In this document: piece by piece, positions 22,124 through 34,487 of the stretch
How the letters are laid out: every line of letters begins with the position of its first letter
How positions within the stretch are numbered: the stretch's first letter is position 1
Assembly: GCA_012932865.1 (NCBI GenBank)
Contig: SAXG01000002.1
Coordinates: 1,612,001-1,676,000 of the forward strand
From: Amylostereum areolatum
Taxonomy: Eukaryota; Basidiomycota; Agaricomycetes; Russulales; Stereaceae
Direction: 5' to 3'
Length of the DNA: 64,000 bases
Made by a program: the position numbers and the translations under genes
The notes under the pieces: generated by a model
Told to the model about the DNA's origin: nothing
The model's database searches: none
What the model saw: the letters and a program-made list of their open reading frames with translations, nothing else

Positions 22124-22953
22124 TCCATCTCAACCTCTCCAACGTAGCGAATCCTTGTCTTACAACCAGAACGTTCTACCAAGTTACCACGATAGTGCAT
22201 CGAGGGGCGGTCTCGCTCCCCAGGCTTCTACACGGGAACGCAGTGGTCATCCTTCCGGCGGTCGCACGAGAGAGTCTACAGGGGCTTCGGGCTCTCGTCC
22301 TTCTCGCGGTCATGGCAAGCGACCTCATAGGGAACCTTCACGAGATCGTTACGGCGGTTGATAAATACGGGGGCGTCCTTCAATGCCAAACAACGTCGGG
22401 GATCCTAAAGCTCGTCAAGCTCGACATCATATGTATCATGTATTCAGGAATTCGAAGACTCCAAGCTCCAATACTTACTCTTGTTTCTCCGCCGTTGGGT
22501 TCCGAGCATCGTTGTCAATTTGGTGATTTTCGCACCCATGTACTAGCCTGTCATATACCAAATACCTATCTTATGTATGCCGTTGAATTTATATGTCAAC
22601 TCGCTGGTACGAGAGGGACATGTTCCATACAAGTTTGAACTCCACGAGATACGCGCCAAGTGAACTAGATGGACGTCATTATTCAATAGTTCAATACCAG
22701 CGGAATTGTTTGGCGATGCTACATTGCTACCTCTTCCCAAGCCCGCCTTAACATCGTTTCCTTCTCTGCCTCCCCCTCTCGCACCACGGCTACAGCGTCC
22801 CCCTTCTTTTTCGCCTCCTCGCTTTCCCTCATACTCCTCACCGCAAGCAGCCCACAACGAGTGCATCGTCGGGCTCATCGCTCGCGCCGGCTCACGCTCT
22901 CAAGATCTCACACCTCAACTCCGAGTCCGGACCCTCATCTCGTCGCGGACCGC
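22124..22953 (+). other. Decayed tail of protease copy 1 and intergenic DNA
   Basis: A Ser/Arg/Gly-rich frame at 22155-22361 may be a further piece of the protease tail. The rest up to the LYR copy has no supported gene. Sequence similarity to the LYR upstream regions elsewhere begins only shortly before 22.95 kb. Confidence 0.35.
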
Positions 22954-24275
22954 ATGCAACGATGGCGCACGTCTACCCGCCCGCTCATTAGCCCTTTTCG
23001 CAGATTCTCCACCGCACCCTCATATCAACCTTCCGCCGCCTCTCTCGAGCATCGAGCGCAACTTGCTCACTTGATCAGCCCCCTCAAGTCTGTGCGGCCT
23101 CACACTCCGTTCTGGAAGCTCCGCGCCCACCGCATTCCAACATTATGGAATCTATACCGTGGACTCCTGCGACTGTCTCCGAACGAGGACGTGCGTGTTG
23201 CTGTAGCGCTTATTCTACTGCGAGGACTAACGCGGTGTAGGTCAGGTTCCGGGTGACGAAGCTCTTCAAGCGGTACCAATGCCTCACTAGTCCGACGACG
23301 ACAAAACTCCGGCTGGAAATGAGCCATCGTGTGCGTGCAAGTTTTTTGTCTCCACGACGTTCACTCACGTTGGCCGTTGCAGTGGTCGGAAAAGTTCCAG
23401 CTGGCACGCGACGGAGACCCCCATTGGATCGCCGTGCTCGCTCGCTACGGCCGGATGATTGCCATGCGTCGAGAAAAGGAGCACTGGAAACAGCTCCTGC
23501 GCGACGAGCTTGTAAGCACGTTCTTACCATCCATAAAATGTCGTATTCTCATGCTCCTCTATCAGGCCTGGCAGCAGCGTTTAGCCTCCCGTCCGATCCT
23601 CACTGGCGCATACATGTACCCCAACATCTACCACGGACCCCTCCCCCGCATGAAACCCCAACCCCTGCACGTCACCGGCATGATAGTCAAACGGAAACGC
23701 GCCCGCGTCGAACGCATCGGCCGCTAGCGTCGCCTGGTCAAATGGCGCAGCCACCTCATCGCGGAAAGCAAGTTCGAGGACGCGTTGGCGCGCGAGAGCG
23801 CGGTGCCGTTCGAGCCGGCCTTTGGCGGAGGCCATGAGATGCTCGACGCGCACTTAGACGCTATTCAGGACGCGTTTGCTCGCGATGTGGCGCGTGCGAA
23901 GCGGCCGTTCCCCGAGGCCCTCCTTCGCCAGGTGCGCCTGGCGCGGAAGGAGAAGGTGCGGAACAAGCTTGCGGAGCGGGAGCGGGAGAAGCGGGGCGAG
24001 GTGACGAACCTGACGCGCAAGCGGCGGAATCGCGGATACCCTGCCGCTGTCATGGACTTGTGGGGCGAGAAGGAGATGCTGACAGTGAGGAGGAGCATTT
24101 CGGCGGTGAGGTACGTCGGGATGCTAAAGCGGAAGATGGGGTGAAAAATCGGGCCACCGGAGGACGTGCTGGAGGGAGAGGCCATGGCGAAGGTCGAGTA
24201 TTTGATCGCGCTGGAGAACAGAAAGCGGGTGGAGGCGCGGGCGTGGTGGGAGAAGGCCCAGCTCAGGCGTAGACG
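22954..24275 (+). pseudogene. LYR-motif protein copy 1, two nonsense mutations
   Basis: Homologue of the intact gene at 55732-57080, starting MQRWRTSTRP at 22954 with the same intron positions. It keeps the LYR block (LWNLYRGLLRLSPNED) but has TAG at 23725-23727, where the other copies read CAG, and TGA at 24142-24144, where they read TGG. It also lacks five codons (KEWTE) and three codons (RKK region), both in frame, and shifts frame at its end. The downstream spacer and the convergent F-box gene match the right-hand locus, so this is part of a block duplication. Confidence 0.87.
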
Positions 24276-24719
24276 AGCGTTGAGTAGTCCTACGTACGTT
24301 TACCTCCTGCATCTTCTGATTAACCGCGTGCTCACACATCGTTCTCTGACAGATTGTATTTTGTCCATACCTCGGCTTCACTGTGCTTCGCGACGACGTT
24401 GCATGTGCTCTCGTCGGGGACTGCGTGAGCATCTGTTAGGTTTATCAAGACGCGCTTGGTTACGACCTCTCGGAAGTCATCGCCGATTCGCCCTCCAACG
24501 TCAGACGTACCCTTCCCGGACTTTTTGACATACAAACCTTGCTTATCATGCAGTCGTCGGCTACAGAACAGGCCGTGCTCGCTTCTACTACGTTAACCAA
24601 TGCACTCATACCCATTCCATCAAAGCAAGGTGTATGCGACATATAGTACGGAGAGTAGCAAGGGTCGGAGCAGTTAGAATGACTTGAAATGATGACGGGC
24701 GCGGTGACAAAGTGACGCA
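24276..24719. other. Spacer between convergent LYR copy 1 and F-box copy 1
   Basis: About 440 bp, similar over much of its length to the matching spacer at 55,357-55,731 in inverted orientation. No gene was seen. Both flanking genes end here. Confidence 0.5.
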
Positions 24720-26546
24720 TTAATATACTTCACTCCCACGTTCCATGTAGGGTGTGGGCACCCTGATGTCGCAGCGGCGGGCGGCATCGCTATAAGATGA
24801 GGATATCAGCGATGCCTCGGAAAGCTCAAAACAATGTACTGACCGTATCTTCTTTCCTTCGTAGGCACCCACAGCCCCGCCCTCCGCATGTTGCATTCGC
24901 CACACCACCCATTTATTCTTCGCGTACACTCTGAGGATGAAAGCGACCTCCACGAGGTTTGGTCCAATGATTTCCGCGCACTGTTCCGCTCGGTACATCA
25001 TGTCGTCTTTTACGGCATCAATTTCAGAGTATTCGATCAATTCGTGAGGCGGGAGTTGGTGAGTCGGGAGGTCGAGGTTCAGCCGCAGGGTGCTTAGGCC
25101 ATCCAGCCTGGAGAGCATTTCCGCAATGTGCTCCTGGAATGCAGACCGTGAACATAGTGGCCCAAGGATAGATACAAGAGTACACGTACCATAGGTACAT
25201 CTTCGTCGCCATACGCACGATACCGATGAAGCTCGAACTTCGCGAGCAGCGGGAACGACGCTACAATGTGTGCAAACAAAGCATCTTCTTCACCGTCAGC
25301 ACGATATACCAGTTCTAAACTGCGAAGATGAGGGCAATGGCAACGCTGAAGGATCGCCAAGCATTCTGACGCTGTCAATATCGGCATGGCAAGGCGAAGG
25401 TCCCAGGGGCTATTTTCTTCGTCGGGGTCCTGGAGGAAATAATATCGAGGCCAATCACGGAGGGATAGGTGGCGAAGTCTGACAGGGAGAAGGTCGAATA
25501 TTCCGTCGAGTGGACTGGGAAAGGCGATCGTGAACTGCTCCAGGCAACCCAACGTCATGCCTGTAGCGCTGGATCGCCTTACCAGGATGGGCTCCTCTGC
25601 GTCCAAGGTGCGGGCCAATTTCAGGCTAAGCACCTGAAGGTCTGGTAAATTTGAAACGAGCGACCGGATGGCACGCAGGTCGCGTTTGTCAAAATACATT
25701 CCGTCTAAGCACAGCTCGCGGATGTGCGGCCAATGGACGGACGACATCCACACGAATAGGCCGTAATGGGAGCTTATTTCCAGAGACCGAAGCGATCGCC
25801 GCATAGGCTCCAACAATTCGCATAAGCCCTGGGACGGAAGGGATAAAGGAGTGCCCCTTTTACGACCACGTTTGTCAACGGCGGAGAGTATGAACACTAC
25901 CCAATGATTGACGGAATACACGAATCGGGACAGCGAGGACAATGTCGGTTTCAATACCACAAAATTTGGGGTGTCAGCGTCCAGGTTCTTCAGCTGCGTC
26001 TCTGTTATCTCCAAGGAGCTCAACGTAGGAATGTCCTCGCAATAGCCGAGATATTGCATAGGTAGGCCACTGCCGACATCGTGGACGCGGACGGTGTGTA
26101 CAGAAGAGAGTTCGGCGATGGATTCGAAGAAATGCTCCATCATCCCAGGATTTCTCGCTTTGCGATAGGAGAAGATTCTGACGTGTTGAGCCAGACATTA
26201 ACGTGGTAGTATGGAGGTGGATATGCGATGATCACTCACTGTATGAACTGAGATAGATAGGGTGGCGGAGGGCACGGTCTACTGTAGTAGCGGCCAGAGA
26301 CCGAGTAGCGGCGAAATAAGATGGGCAAGCAGACACCGCGAATCCGACGGGAGGTAGATGAGAAACATATAAGAGAGCCGAATTCGAGGGTTTCCGCGAT
26401 CGAATGGAGCGCGTCTTCGTGAAGAGCTGTGATACTACTGCAGACCGAAGTGAATCGTGAGATACGAAAGTTGGCATATGAAAGACGTACATTAGCCGTC
26501 TATCAGTTGTAAGCTTCCGCTGTATTTTCCTGACAAACGATTTCAT
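24720..26546 (-). CDS. F-box protein, copy 1 (533 aa)
   Basis: Five exons on the minus strand: 26491-26546, 26240-26437, 25190-26177, 24844-25133 and 24720-24789; in phase, 534 codons. The F-box lies at about residues 22-60 (ALHEDALHSIAETLEFGSLICFSSTSRRIR). The long C-terminal part has spaced Leu-rich segments (LSSLEITETQLKNLD, IRELCLDGMYF, LQVLSLKLARTL, LRHLSLRDWP) suggestive of a degenerate leucine-rich substrate-binding domain, as in fungal F-box proteins of SCF ubiquitin ligases. The acceptor of exon 4 has changed: CACAG of copy 2 is CACGG here. An AG twelve bases further in keeps the frame and drops four residues. All other junctions are conserved. Confidence 0.82.
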
Positions 26547-27164
26547 GTTCGTGCTGGCCTAGGTGACACTGTGCCAGTGGGTGTAGTCGTTGCAGCTTCT
26601 GATCGACTATGGAGATACGTCGAAGACTCGAATGGATCAGGCTAGATGTAGGATATTGTTGGACTAGGAAGAGGAGCGACCGGTGCTTCATTGGAGAAGG
26701 GAAGACAGTGGCCAAGTCTCGCGACAAAACTCCGGCTCGGCTGTTTCCAATTGCAATCCTCCGAGCGTCACGCGCGAACATGTAACCGCGGTGATGCGGC
26801 TTGTTCTGAGTCGCTCTTAACAATAATTGACCTTGGCCTTGTTCTTCCGGGTGGTTGTTGTCGTGTCGCTGACTCGCTGAGCGATTGGGACGGCCGCTCT
26901 GGTAATACAATAGCAAGGAGCTCGGCATTTGATCGATGATCGTCGAAGCTTGAGGAGACAAGCACCTGGACGTCATGTCTATTGTCCAAGTACGTCGCGA
27001 TCTCCGAGTCGCACCCCGTTGTTACCCTGCAGGTATGAATGTGAAGCTCGCCAACATACCAACCCTGTTCCCCTATAAAAGCGACGAAACATAGGCCTAG
27101 GAAGGCGTCCTCAAATATTTCCTCTTCTCCAACACCAACACCCGGGCCACAGAATCAACACATT
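26547..27164. promoter_or_regulatory. Divergent promoter region of F-box copy 1 and truncated protease
   Basis: 618 bp between divergent start codons. TATAAAA at 27074-27080 serves the rightward gene, 85-91 bp before its ATG. The 157-codon minus-strand frame at 26503-26976 overlaps the F-box start and is not supported. Confidence 0.5.
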
Positions 27165-27954
27165 ATGTCTCAGCTCTCCAAGTACACGGTCTCATACGAT
27201 CCAACCGCTCCACGTTACGTGTTCCCCTTAGACGAGCCAAGGGACACCTTGCCACTTCATCGAGTATGTCTTGAGTTTTGACGACTTACTGGAAAGCGGC
27301 AGATCTGACGGGAACCTCGAACAGATCATCTCAGATGTCTACTATCGCCTCTCACAGGGGCTTAAGTGGAAAGGATTTATACGGGTTGCCCTCATGGAGT
27401 CTATTATGTCTCTGAGGAAAACGCCTTTTTCTGTTTCTTTTCTGGTAGAAATGTGCATGAAGCGTTGAAACTAGCTTTGCAGAAGAAGCACCTGGCTGCC
27501 ACTCAGCTTCAACAGGTGATATATCATCCAGAATGCGTCTAGAACGAGGCTAATCAACATATACGGGATCGTAATCACTTCCGACAGCTGCCTACCCCCG
27601 GCGAGCTGGTGGGAATAGATCGCAGACATAGTGCTGCCGGGCCGTCTCCGGAAATTCTGCTACTTGCTTCAAATACCGTGTTTTCGCTCGAAGATGATAA
27701 ACCTCGTGCGTTATCTCAATGATGTCTGGATGTATAGTACCCACTGACCAGTGTGACATGGGTGTTAACGTTACAGGCTCACTGTACACTCTGTCGATGG
27801 TCCGTGATTATTGAATTCTTGTAGCATAAGGATGTTATCTGGATGCTCACGTCTGTTTTCAGGAACTGAAAAACACATATACTACCAAGACTCAGGAATT
27901 CAGGCTACCTGTAGATACAGGTGCTGTGATACATAGCATCTTACTAACTTCAAC
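27165..27954 (+). pseudogene. Pepsin-like aspartic protease copy 3, truncated at the first DTG
   Basis: It starts MSQLSKYTVSYDPTAPRY with a TATA box at 27074. Exon 1 reads FPLDEPRDTLPLHR. Exon 2 carries the block that reads CPHGFYYLPEED in copy 2. Later short exons give SLYTLSM and ELKNTYTTKTQEFRLPVDTG. The sequence then leaves the protease and enters the inverted-repeat arm at 27955, inside the intron that splits the active-site glycine. Only the N-terminal module and one catalytic aspartate remain, so it cannot be a protease. It shows that the duplication breakpoint cut this gene. Confidence 0.8.
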
Positions 27955-28744
27955 CTGAGCGTAATCGCTCTTCATCGTGTAAGAATGTCCCATAAACTAC
28001 ACACGGTCCGATGCTATGTCAACCTCTCCACGAATACCGCACGAGCTGTGTGGGACAAGATCTTTTGGATGGCCGTCGCGATCGACGGTTTAATGGATAT
28101 TAGGAACAATGGCCAATTTTGCTTCCGTCGATTGTTCGCGGCCCCGGCGCCGATGCATCGCAGGCTGGGGACGGGACCGTGCCACACAGACGGCCCACGG
28201 GCGGAGAGTCGAATGCATCCTCTGGCTGTGCGATCATGTATCCACGCTCGTCAAAGGAGAAGCTTCATATCATAGTAGTCACTGTGCCATTGAATGCTGC
28301 GATCGAAGCGGGTGGCTTTTCGCAGTCCAATCAGTTCGAGCTCAAACAAAGAGACATTCGTACGTGCTGCATCGTGGTCCGGGTGGCCTGGTGCAGGAAA
28401 TGAGAATGCGTCACAGTTGTATTGTGATATTTATTATACCGGACCGGAGGCAACTGTCAACGAGTGGCGTGGGCAGTCGTTTGGGACGATGCGCGTGTCT
28501 TGACTCTTGAAAGGGGGACGAAGGCCAGCCCGGCGTAGCCTTGCCAAATGAGAACGCTTGAGCTCGCATTGTCCCTTCGCGGAACACGGAGCAATTGACC
28601 GTGGTGGCCATGACAGCTTCGCCCTTTCAGCAGAACTGTTTATAAAGTAGAGAGAGCGGGGAGGGGCGTCCACAACCTTGAACCCCCCCACCCCCCAGAA
28701 ACTTACACACACACCACCTCTCGTATAACTCGCCCCCGCTCACG
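27955..28744 (+). other. Outer part of left arm: zinc-finger gene promoter region
   Basis: About 790 bp without a supported gene; the frames here recur in the other arm only because the DNA is duplicated. TATAAAG at 28641-28647 lies about 100 bp before the zinc-finger ATG. Confidence 0.5.
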
Positions 28745-30484
28745 ATGTCTCGCTTCGATCAGAACAAACTCGGTAGCAGTGGTATGGCCTCCCGAGCGAT
28801 CCAGGATGACAACACCGCGCCGTCGATAGATGAGACATGCGTGTTTAACCAGGAACTTGTAAGCTGTCTGAACCTTTCTTTTGTGTTCGACGCTCACCGT
28901 ATTTCAGGCAGCTCCTCCGCTTGCTACCGGAGGTCCTCTATTCCAGAGCCACTATGCCTTCGACGCACCCAACGCGTATGGTCGCGCTGATGACGCTCTC
29001 TTCTTCCACGACGGCCAGGGGATGCTTCCTTCCAACGACGTATCGGTGAGCATCGTATCGCGCTGAACCTCCAATAACTTGCACTCATTGACGACTAGCA
29101 TGGACTTTTGCAGCAGTCGCAATATCGCCCAGATGCGCCGTTTGACTTCGGCGGCCTCTTCTCCACTCCACATGACGTTGCGCATGCTCAGCAGTCCGTT
29201 GGCCCATGGATCCCCAACGGCTCTGTCAGCGACTACACTGTGAGCTGGTGATCGGTTCTAATCGCAAGGGCCTCACGCTGACTTCGCCTATAGTTCCCTC
29301 AGCAGCAGATGTTTCTCCCGACGGAGCCCCAGAACTTCATGGCAGCGGGCTTCGACAATATGCTCCAGCAGAACGAGGTTAGTCGTCTGTCATTCCATGT
29401 CAAGAGAAACACGTATAACATACATCCATAGCACCGTGCACCCCAGCCCGATCCGTTCGCCTTCGACGAGTTCTCGCTGCCCTTCGCCCCGCAACCTGTG
29501 AACCCCCATCCGCCGACCTACGTTCCACAGCAAACTTTCCAGCCTTTCAGGACTCGCCCTCGCCCCCCGCCGCGACCTATGAGGTGAGTACAACCTTGCC
29601 CATTGCAACGGACCGTCGTCCTGATCACTGTTTCCGATGTTAGTTTCAGCAGCGAGGCTACGAAGCCGTCTCCCATCACGCCGACCCTTCGCTGGTCGCA
29701 CACCGGCCTGCACCCCAAGACCACGGAGGTACGCCGTTCCCATCCTTAGTCTGCACAATGACCCGATCTGACCCAAACTCCAGCTCTCTTCATGCCGAAC
29801 ACGGGCTCGCTCGGCTCGATAGGCGTCCGTCCAGCGTCAACATCTGTCCACACGCGTCGTCCAGCAGCCGTTCAGGCCCCTTCGGCCGGACTGTCGAGGA
29901 CGTCGGAGCAACACATACAGCAGCCCCCAGTGACCGGCTCGTCGACGCTCGCGCCCTCCCACTCCAATCAGGAGTACTACAAGCAGGGTCTTTACCAGAC
30001 CCTGAATCCAAAGAACAATGAATCCTCGAAGCGATCCTTTGAGGAATATTTCCCTGGGGCTTCGACCTCTGGAACCTCGTCGTCCTCAGCCTCAGGGTCG
30101 ACAAGCCAAGCTCCCATCAACCACTCGGTATCGAGGGCTCAAAACGGGTCGGGCGCGACAAAAGCGGGAGGCGAACCCACCACCGAGACTCCCTTGCGTT
30201 GCTGTGGCGAGACGTTCGGCCGGCGCAAGGATCTCCTCCGCCACTTGACGTCGACCAGCGCCCACTGCGACACCAAAACGCAGCCCATCCACTACTGCGC
30301 CTATTTCTGGAACTCTTCTTCCATGCGCAAGGACAATGTCAGGCGCCATTTCAGACTATGCCCCAAGTTCGACGGGACGCGCCGGATGGGCCCTCGGGGA
30401 AAGCTGATCTACGATGGCAAGATCAGTCGCGTGACGAAGGCGGAAGCGACGTGGCTTAAGGCCCTGTGTGAGGGCAGGTGGTAG
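28745..30484 (+). pseudogene. C2H2-like zinc-finger protein, left copy, frame broken
   Basis: Same seven-exon layout as the intact right copy: 28745-28858, 28908-29045, 29114-29239, 29294-29377, 29432-29583, 29644-29728 and 29784-30484. The last exon encodes the same 230-residue stretch from MPNTGSLGS as the right copy. Exon 5 has two extra bases (CAGGACTC for CAGACTC, and six C for five C), so its 3' end and exon 6 leave the frame and the finger domain cannot be read in phase. This is either recent decay or a base-calling artefact of the assembly. Confidence 0.75.
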
Positions 30485-31537
30485 GGGCGCGGCGCATAGA
30501 GGGAGACGGCGAAGAGGACTTGCGAGGTGAGGACGGAGGGTGAAGATCGTCTGCGATCGGACGCGATGAGAACGATATTTAACGCGTAAGAAAGACATAG
30601 ACATACCATGCACTGCGTCACTTTAGATTTCTTCTGGTATATCTTGTGCTTGTGTATGCCGCGAGCTCGAGATGAGAATGGGACAAGACGAGGTCGAGGG
30701 TCGAAGGAAAAAGGAAAGAGCTGTAACCGCAGCGTTCTTATTGCGCGATGTCGTTGATATCTTCAATCGATGGCTTTCTTTGCTTTCTGTTTGCGCAGGA
30801 ACGAAAATCAGACGTGGCTGAGAAGCGGACAAGGTACCACGTACCTCACACCTCCGCACGCATCGAACGGAAACCACGTCATTGGACCATGGCATGAGTC
30901 GCCAGCTCTGTCCTCGATGTCACGGTCTTGCTGACATTTCGAGTTTCAAGCTAGGTAATCGACGATTTCCCCAGAAAATGGCATGTGTGACGTGTCGTCA
31001 CCGGGTTAAGACTCCAGAGTAAGTCGGAAAGGTGGTTGAATGCAGGTTGGCTGCAGGCTACGTCCAGGACGGACTGTCTTCTGGTAATGTCTGCGATGGG
31101 AGACTATGTGCGACCGTGTTCCTCGTGCACGACGTCGGACGACTGACAGCGTCATCGACATAGCCTCCTCACGCTGTCAACGATAGCATCTCCATATGAT
31201 ACATAGAAGAGATGAGCGCCGACACGACTCGGAAAAAAGGAGGTGTACTCACCGAGTTTGTCCACGCCTCAATGTAATTCAAGGCAGGATCCTGAGAGCT
31301 TGGGATAGTTGACGGTCGCAAAAGCGCCTTTGTGACCCTGTTTCCGGATGAGGACGGGCGAATGTTTATCGTTAGTGGCATTCTCCAACCTGGACAGTGG
31401 GGGCGAGAGCGAAGGAGTGTTCAGCGAGAAAGAGTGCGCCGGCGCGTCGTCCGACGAGCTCACCTCATGCTCACAGCTACACGCCTCAGGCCTCAACGTC
31501 AACTCCGAGTCCCGACCCTCATCTCGTCGCGGACCGC
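30485..31537 (+). other. Spacer between zinc-finger and LYR copy 2 in left arm
   Basis: About 1.05 kb that matches 57,081-58,132 inverted. It contains minus-strand frames (30623-30895 and 31269-31502) conserved in the other arm, but duplication alone explains this. No gene is called. Confidence 0.45.
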
Positions 31538-32907
31538 ATGCAACGATGGCGCACGTCCACCCGCCCGCTCATTAGCCCCTTTCGCAGATTCTCCACCGCA
31601 CCCTCATATCAACCTTCCGCCGCCTCTCTCGAGCATCGAGCGCAACTTGCTCGCTTGATCAGCCCCCTCAAGTCTGTGCGGCCTCACATTCCGTTCTGGA
31701 AGCTCCGCGCCCACCGCATTCCAACCTTATGGAATCTATACCGTGGACTCCTGCGACTTTCTCCGAACGAGGACGTGCGTGTTGCCGTTGCGGTTATTCT
31801 ACTGCGAGCACTAACGCGGTGTAGGTCAGATTCCGGGTGACGAAGCTCTTCAAGCGGTACCAATGCCTCACTAGTCCGACGACGACAAAAGCTCGGCTGG
31901 AAATGGGCCATCGTGTGCGTCCAAGCTTTTTGTCTCCACGACGTTCACTCACGTTGGCCGTTGCAGTGGTTGGAAAAGTTCAAGCTGGCTCACGATGGAG
32001 ACCCCTCACTGGATCGCCGTGCTCGCTCGCTACGGCCGGATGATCGCCATGCGTCGAGAAAAGGAGCACTGGAAACAGCTTCTGCGCGACGAGCTTGTAA
32101 GCACGTTCTCTACCATCCCTATAAATGTCGTATCACTAACGCTCCTCTATCAGGCCTGGCAGCAGCGTCTAGCCTCCCGTCCGATCCTCACTGGCGCATA
32201 CATGTACCCCAAGATCTACCACGGACCCTCTCCCCCGCATGAAGCCCCAACCCCTGCACGTCACCGGCATGATAGTCAAACGGAAACGCGCCCGCGTCGA
32301 GCGCATCGGCCGCCAGCGTCGCCTGGTCAAGTGGCGCGGCCACCTCATCGCGGAAAGCAAGTTCGAGGACGCGCTGGCGCGCGAGAGCACGGTGCCGTTC
32401 GAGCCGGTCTTTGGCGGGGGCCATGAGAAGGAATGGACGGAGATGCTCGACGGGCACTTGGACGCTATCCAGGACGCGTTCGCGCGCGACATGGCGCGTG
32501 CGAAGCGGCCGTTCCCCGAGGCCCTCATTCGCCAGGTGCGCCTGGCGCGGAAGGAGAAGGTGCGGAACAAGGTTGCGGAGCGGGAGCGGGAGAAGCGGGG
32601 CGAGGTGACGAACCTGACGCGCAAGCGGCGGAATCGCGGATACCCTGCCGCTGTCATGGACCTGTGGGACAAGAGGAAGAAGAAGGAGATGTTGGCCGTG
32701 AGGAGGAGCGTCTCGGAGGTGGGGTACGTCGGGATGTTGAAGCGGAAGATGGGGTGGAAGATCAGGCCACCGGAGGACGTATTGGAAGGAGAGACGAAAG
32801 CGAAGGTCAAGTATTTGGAGAATATGATCGCGCTGGAGAACAGAAAGCGGGAGGAGGCGCGGGCACGGGAGGAGAAGGCCCAGCAGGCGCAGGCGAGCGC
32901 GGAGTAG
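31538..32907 (+). pseudogene. LYR-motif protein copy 2, two single-base insertions
   Basis: Exons 31538-31774, 31825-31914, 31967-32096 and 32154-32907 align with the intact copy. Exon 3 has one extra C (GACCCCTCACTGG for GACCCTCACTGG) and exon 4 one extra base near 32.23 kb (GGACCCTCTCCCCC for GGACCCCTCCCCC in copy 1). Each shifts the frame by +1. The stop is seven codons beyond that of copy 3 (QAQASAE end). The LYR block in exon 1 is unaffected. Confidence 0.82.
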
Positions 32908-33227
32908 TCCCAAGTGTGTTTTCCTCCTGTGTTTTCCTCATAACTGCGGGCTTACGGGTAGATTGTGTTTTGTGTCTGTAATCTCCAAGCGTCCCTTGGT
33001 CTTCTTAATTGGCATTCCATCTGTCTCCTCCGTGAACGCTATTAGGTTTCTCAGCTGCGTCTTCGATTATCAATGCGGCAGTATGAGCTCCCGCCCATGG
33101 CTTGTATATGCTCTATCCCGGGCACGAGGCGAGTGACCCCCTGATGCGACGCCGCCGTACTCGAAGGTCCGACGCCCGTTCACTCTTATAGCGGAGGCAG
33201 GGCTCCGCACCCTCTCGCAGGTCCTCA
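32908..33227 (+). other. Intergenic, no gene seen
   Basis: About 320 bp of unique sequence where similarity to the right arm has ended. It holds the promoter of the next gene. Confidence 0.45.
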
Positions 33228-34246
33228 ATGTTGTCCGCCAACGTTTCTTCCCAAACTAGTCATAAAGGCAGGACGTCAAACACCAGCTCATCTACTTACA
33301 GTAGCTTGAGCTTTGGTCGTCACAATCACACGACTTCTCGTCTAGCTTCTCCCCAGGACGCTGGACCGTCTACTCTCCCGGTGAAATGGCCAGGCCATGG
33401 GCATTTTGCTTTCAACCATACAACCCCTGGCCAACACCACCCTCCTTCCGGGAGTCCTCGCCCTCCAACGTTTCCTCCACAACCGCCATCCCTGCGACAT
33501 CGTGCGAGGTTTGCTCCTAACGATGTACCGACCCCATATCAATCTCTTCCTGCCTCCCCGCAAGGACGAGCCCGCAGCAAGTCTAGCCGAGGCAGCGACA
33601 CAAGCACCTCCAGCTTTGTTTCGCTGTCTTCCTCCGGAAGTTCACGGTCACGCGGCGGCTCCAAATCCAGTGTCCGCAGCATTTCTTCCACTCTATCGTC
33701 CCGGGGAGGCGGACGGCCTACTCGCAATGTGCGGCGGAGTCCCCAACGGTTGGACACTTCGCAACGTGGTGGCGTTCCAGAACCCGCGCCTGCACCCGTT
33801 TCTCCCGTTCCAGAGATCACGTCGCCACCGTCGCCGCCCGCCGCCCGAACGGAGCCACGAGTTTTGGGATACACCTTCCGCGGGGAGGTGGTCTACGTCC
33901 CCTTCGGCCGCACTTACGACGTCAGTTTAGATTCTCCTATCGCTTGAGCGGTCCTGACTTGGTTCGAAACAGGACGCGGTGGCTCTGGCGCGCGGTGCCT
34001 TTCCGTCTTTAGAAGACGTCGACCCGGCCGTTCCTCTCGCTGTGTATCGAACATCCGCAGAACGGGGGTTTGCGCGCGCGGATTTCGCGCGACGCCTGGA
34101 CGGAGATTGCGGATACGTTGCCGGCGTTCACGGCCGTGGATGTTGACGTGAGGGAGGTTGTGCCAACTGGCAAAGCAGGAGGGATAGGAAGGTCGAATAG
34201 CGTATTGGGGCGAATGAGGCGGGTCTTTCGGAGGTCGACGCGATGA
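33228..34246 (+). CDS. Family B member 1, frame-interrupted
   Basis: Exon 1 (33228-33920, 231 codons) is Ser/Pro/Arg-rich and ends in the first half of the family B domain, YTFRGEVVYVPFGRTYD. A 52-nt GT-AG intron follows at the position conserved in the family. Exon 2 starts DAVALARGAFPSLEDVDP, then needs a +1 shift near 34.02 kb to read FLSLCIEHPQNGG, RISRDAWTEIADTLPAF and AVDVDVREVVP. It ends in a basic tail, VLGRMRRVFRRSTR, before TGA at 34246. The length of exon 2 (274 nt) shows one surplus base. I do not recognise the family. Confidence 0.68.
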
Positions 34247-34487
34247 TTGGAAGGTAAGGTTTGGGGTTGGCGAACCAACGAATCGTAGAAGGAGAACACG
34301 AAGGAGGGACGGCATGCAGAAATTTCTATTCCATGGTAATACATTCTTACAGCGTCCCATGTGGGTAGACGCAACTTGAAGCAGTTCTTCCCTCGGGTCT
34401 CGCGCACACAGACCTGTCATAAATTCCTCTATCCAAAACACGCAAATTCAGCTTCTTATCCCCATTATTACTCCCACCAAAGATAGG

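Larger units (their letters stand above)
27955..32900 (+). repeat. Left arm of ~4.9-kb inverted duplication
   Basis: Nearly identical, in reverse complement, to 55,730-60,658. The left boundary is sharp at CTGAGCGTAATCGC. The right boundary is close to the end of the LYR gene. The arm holds the zinc-finger gene and LYR copy 2. By eye, most of the differences are single bases, including extra bases in C or G runs on this arm that break both genes. Confidence 0.93.

Noticed and set aside
30623..30895. 90-codon frame conserved between the two arms (also 57720-57992)
   Set aside because: Conservation is explained by the inverted duplication; no splice, promoter or domain evidence.
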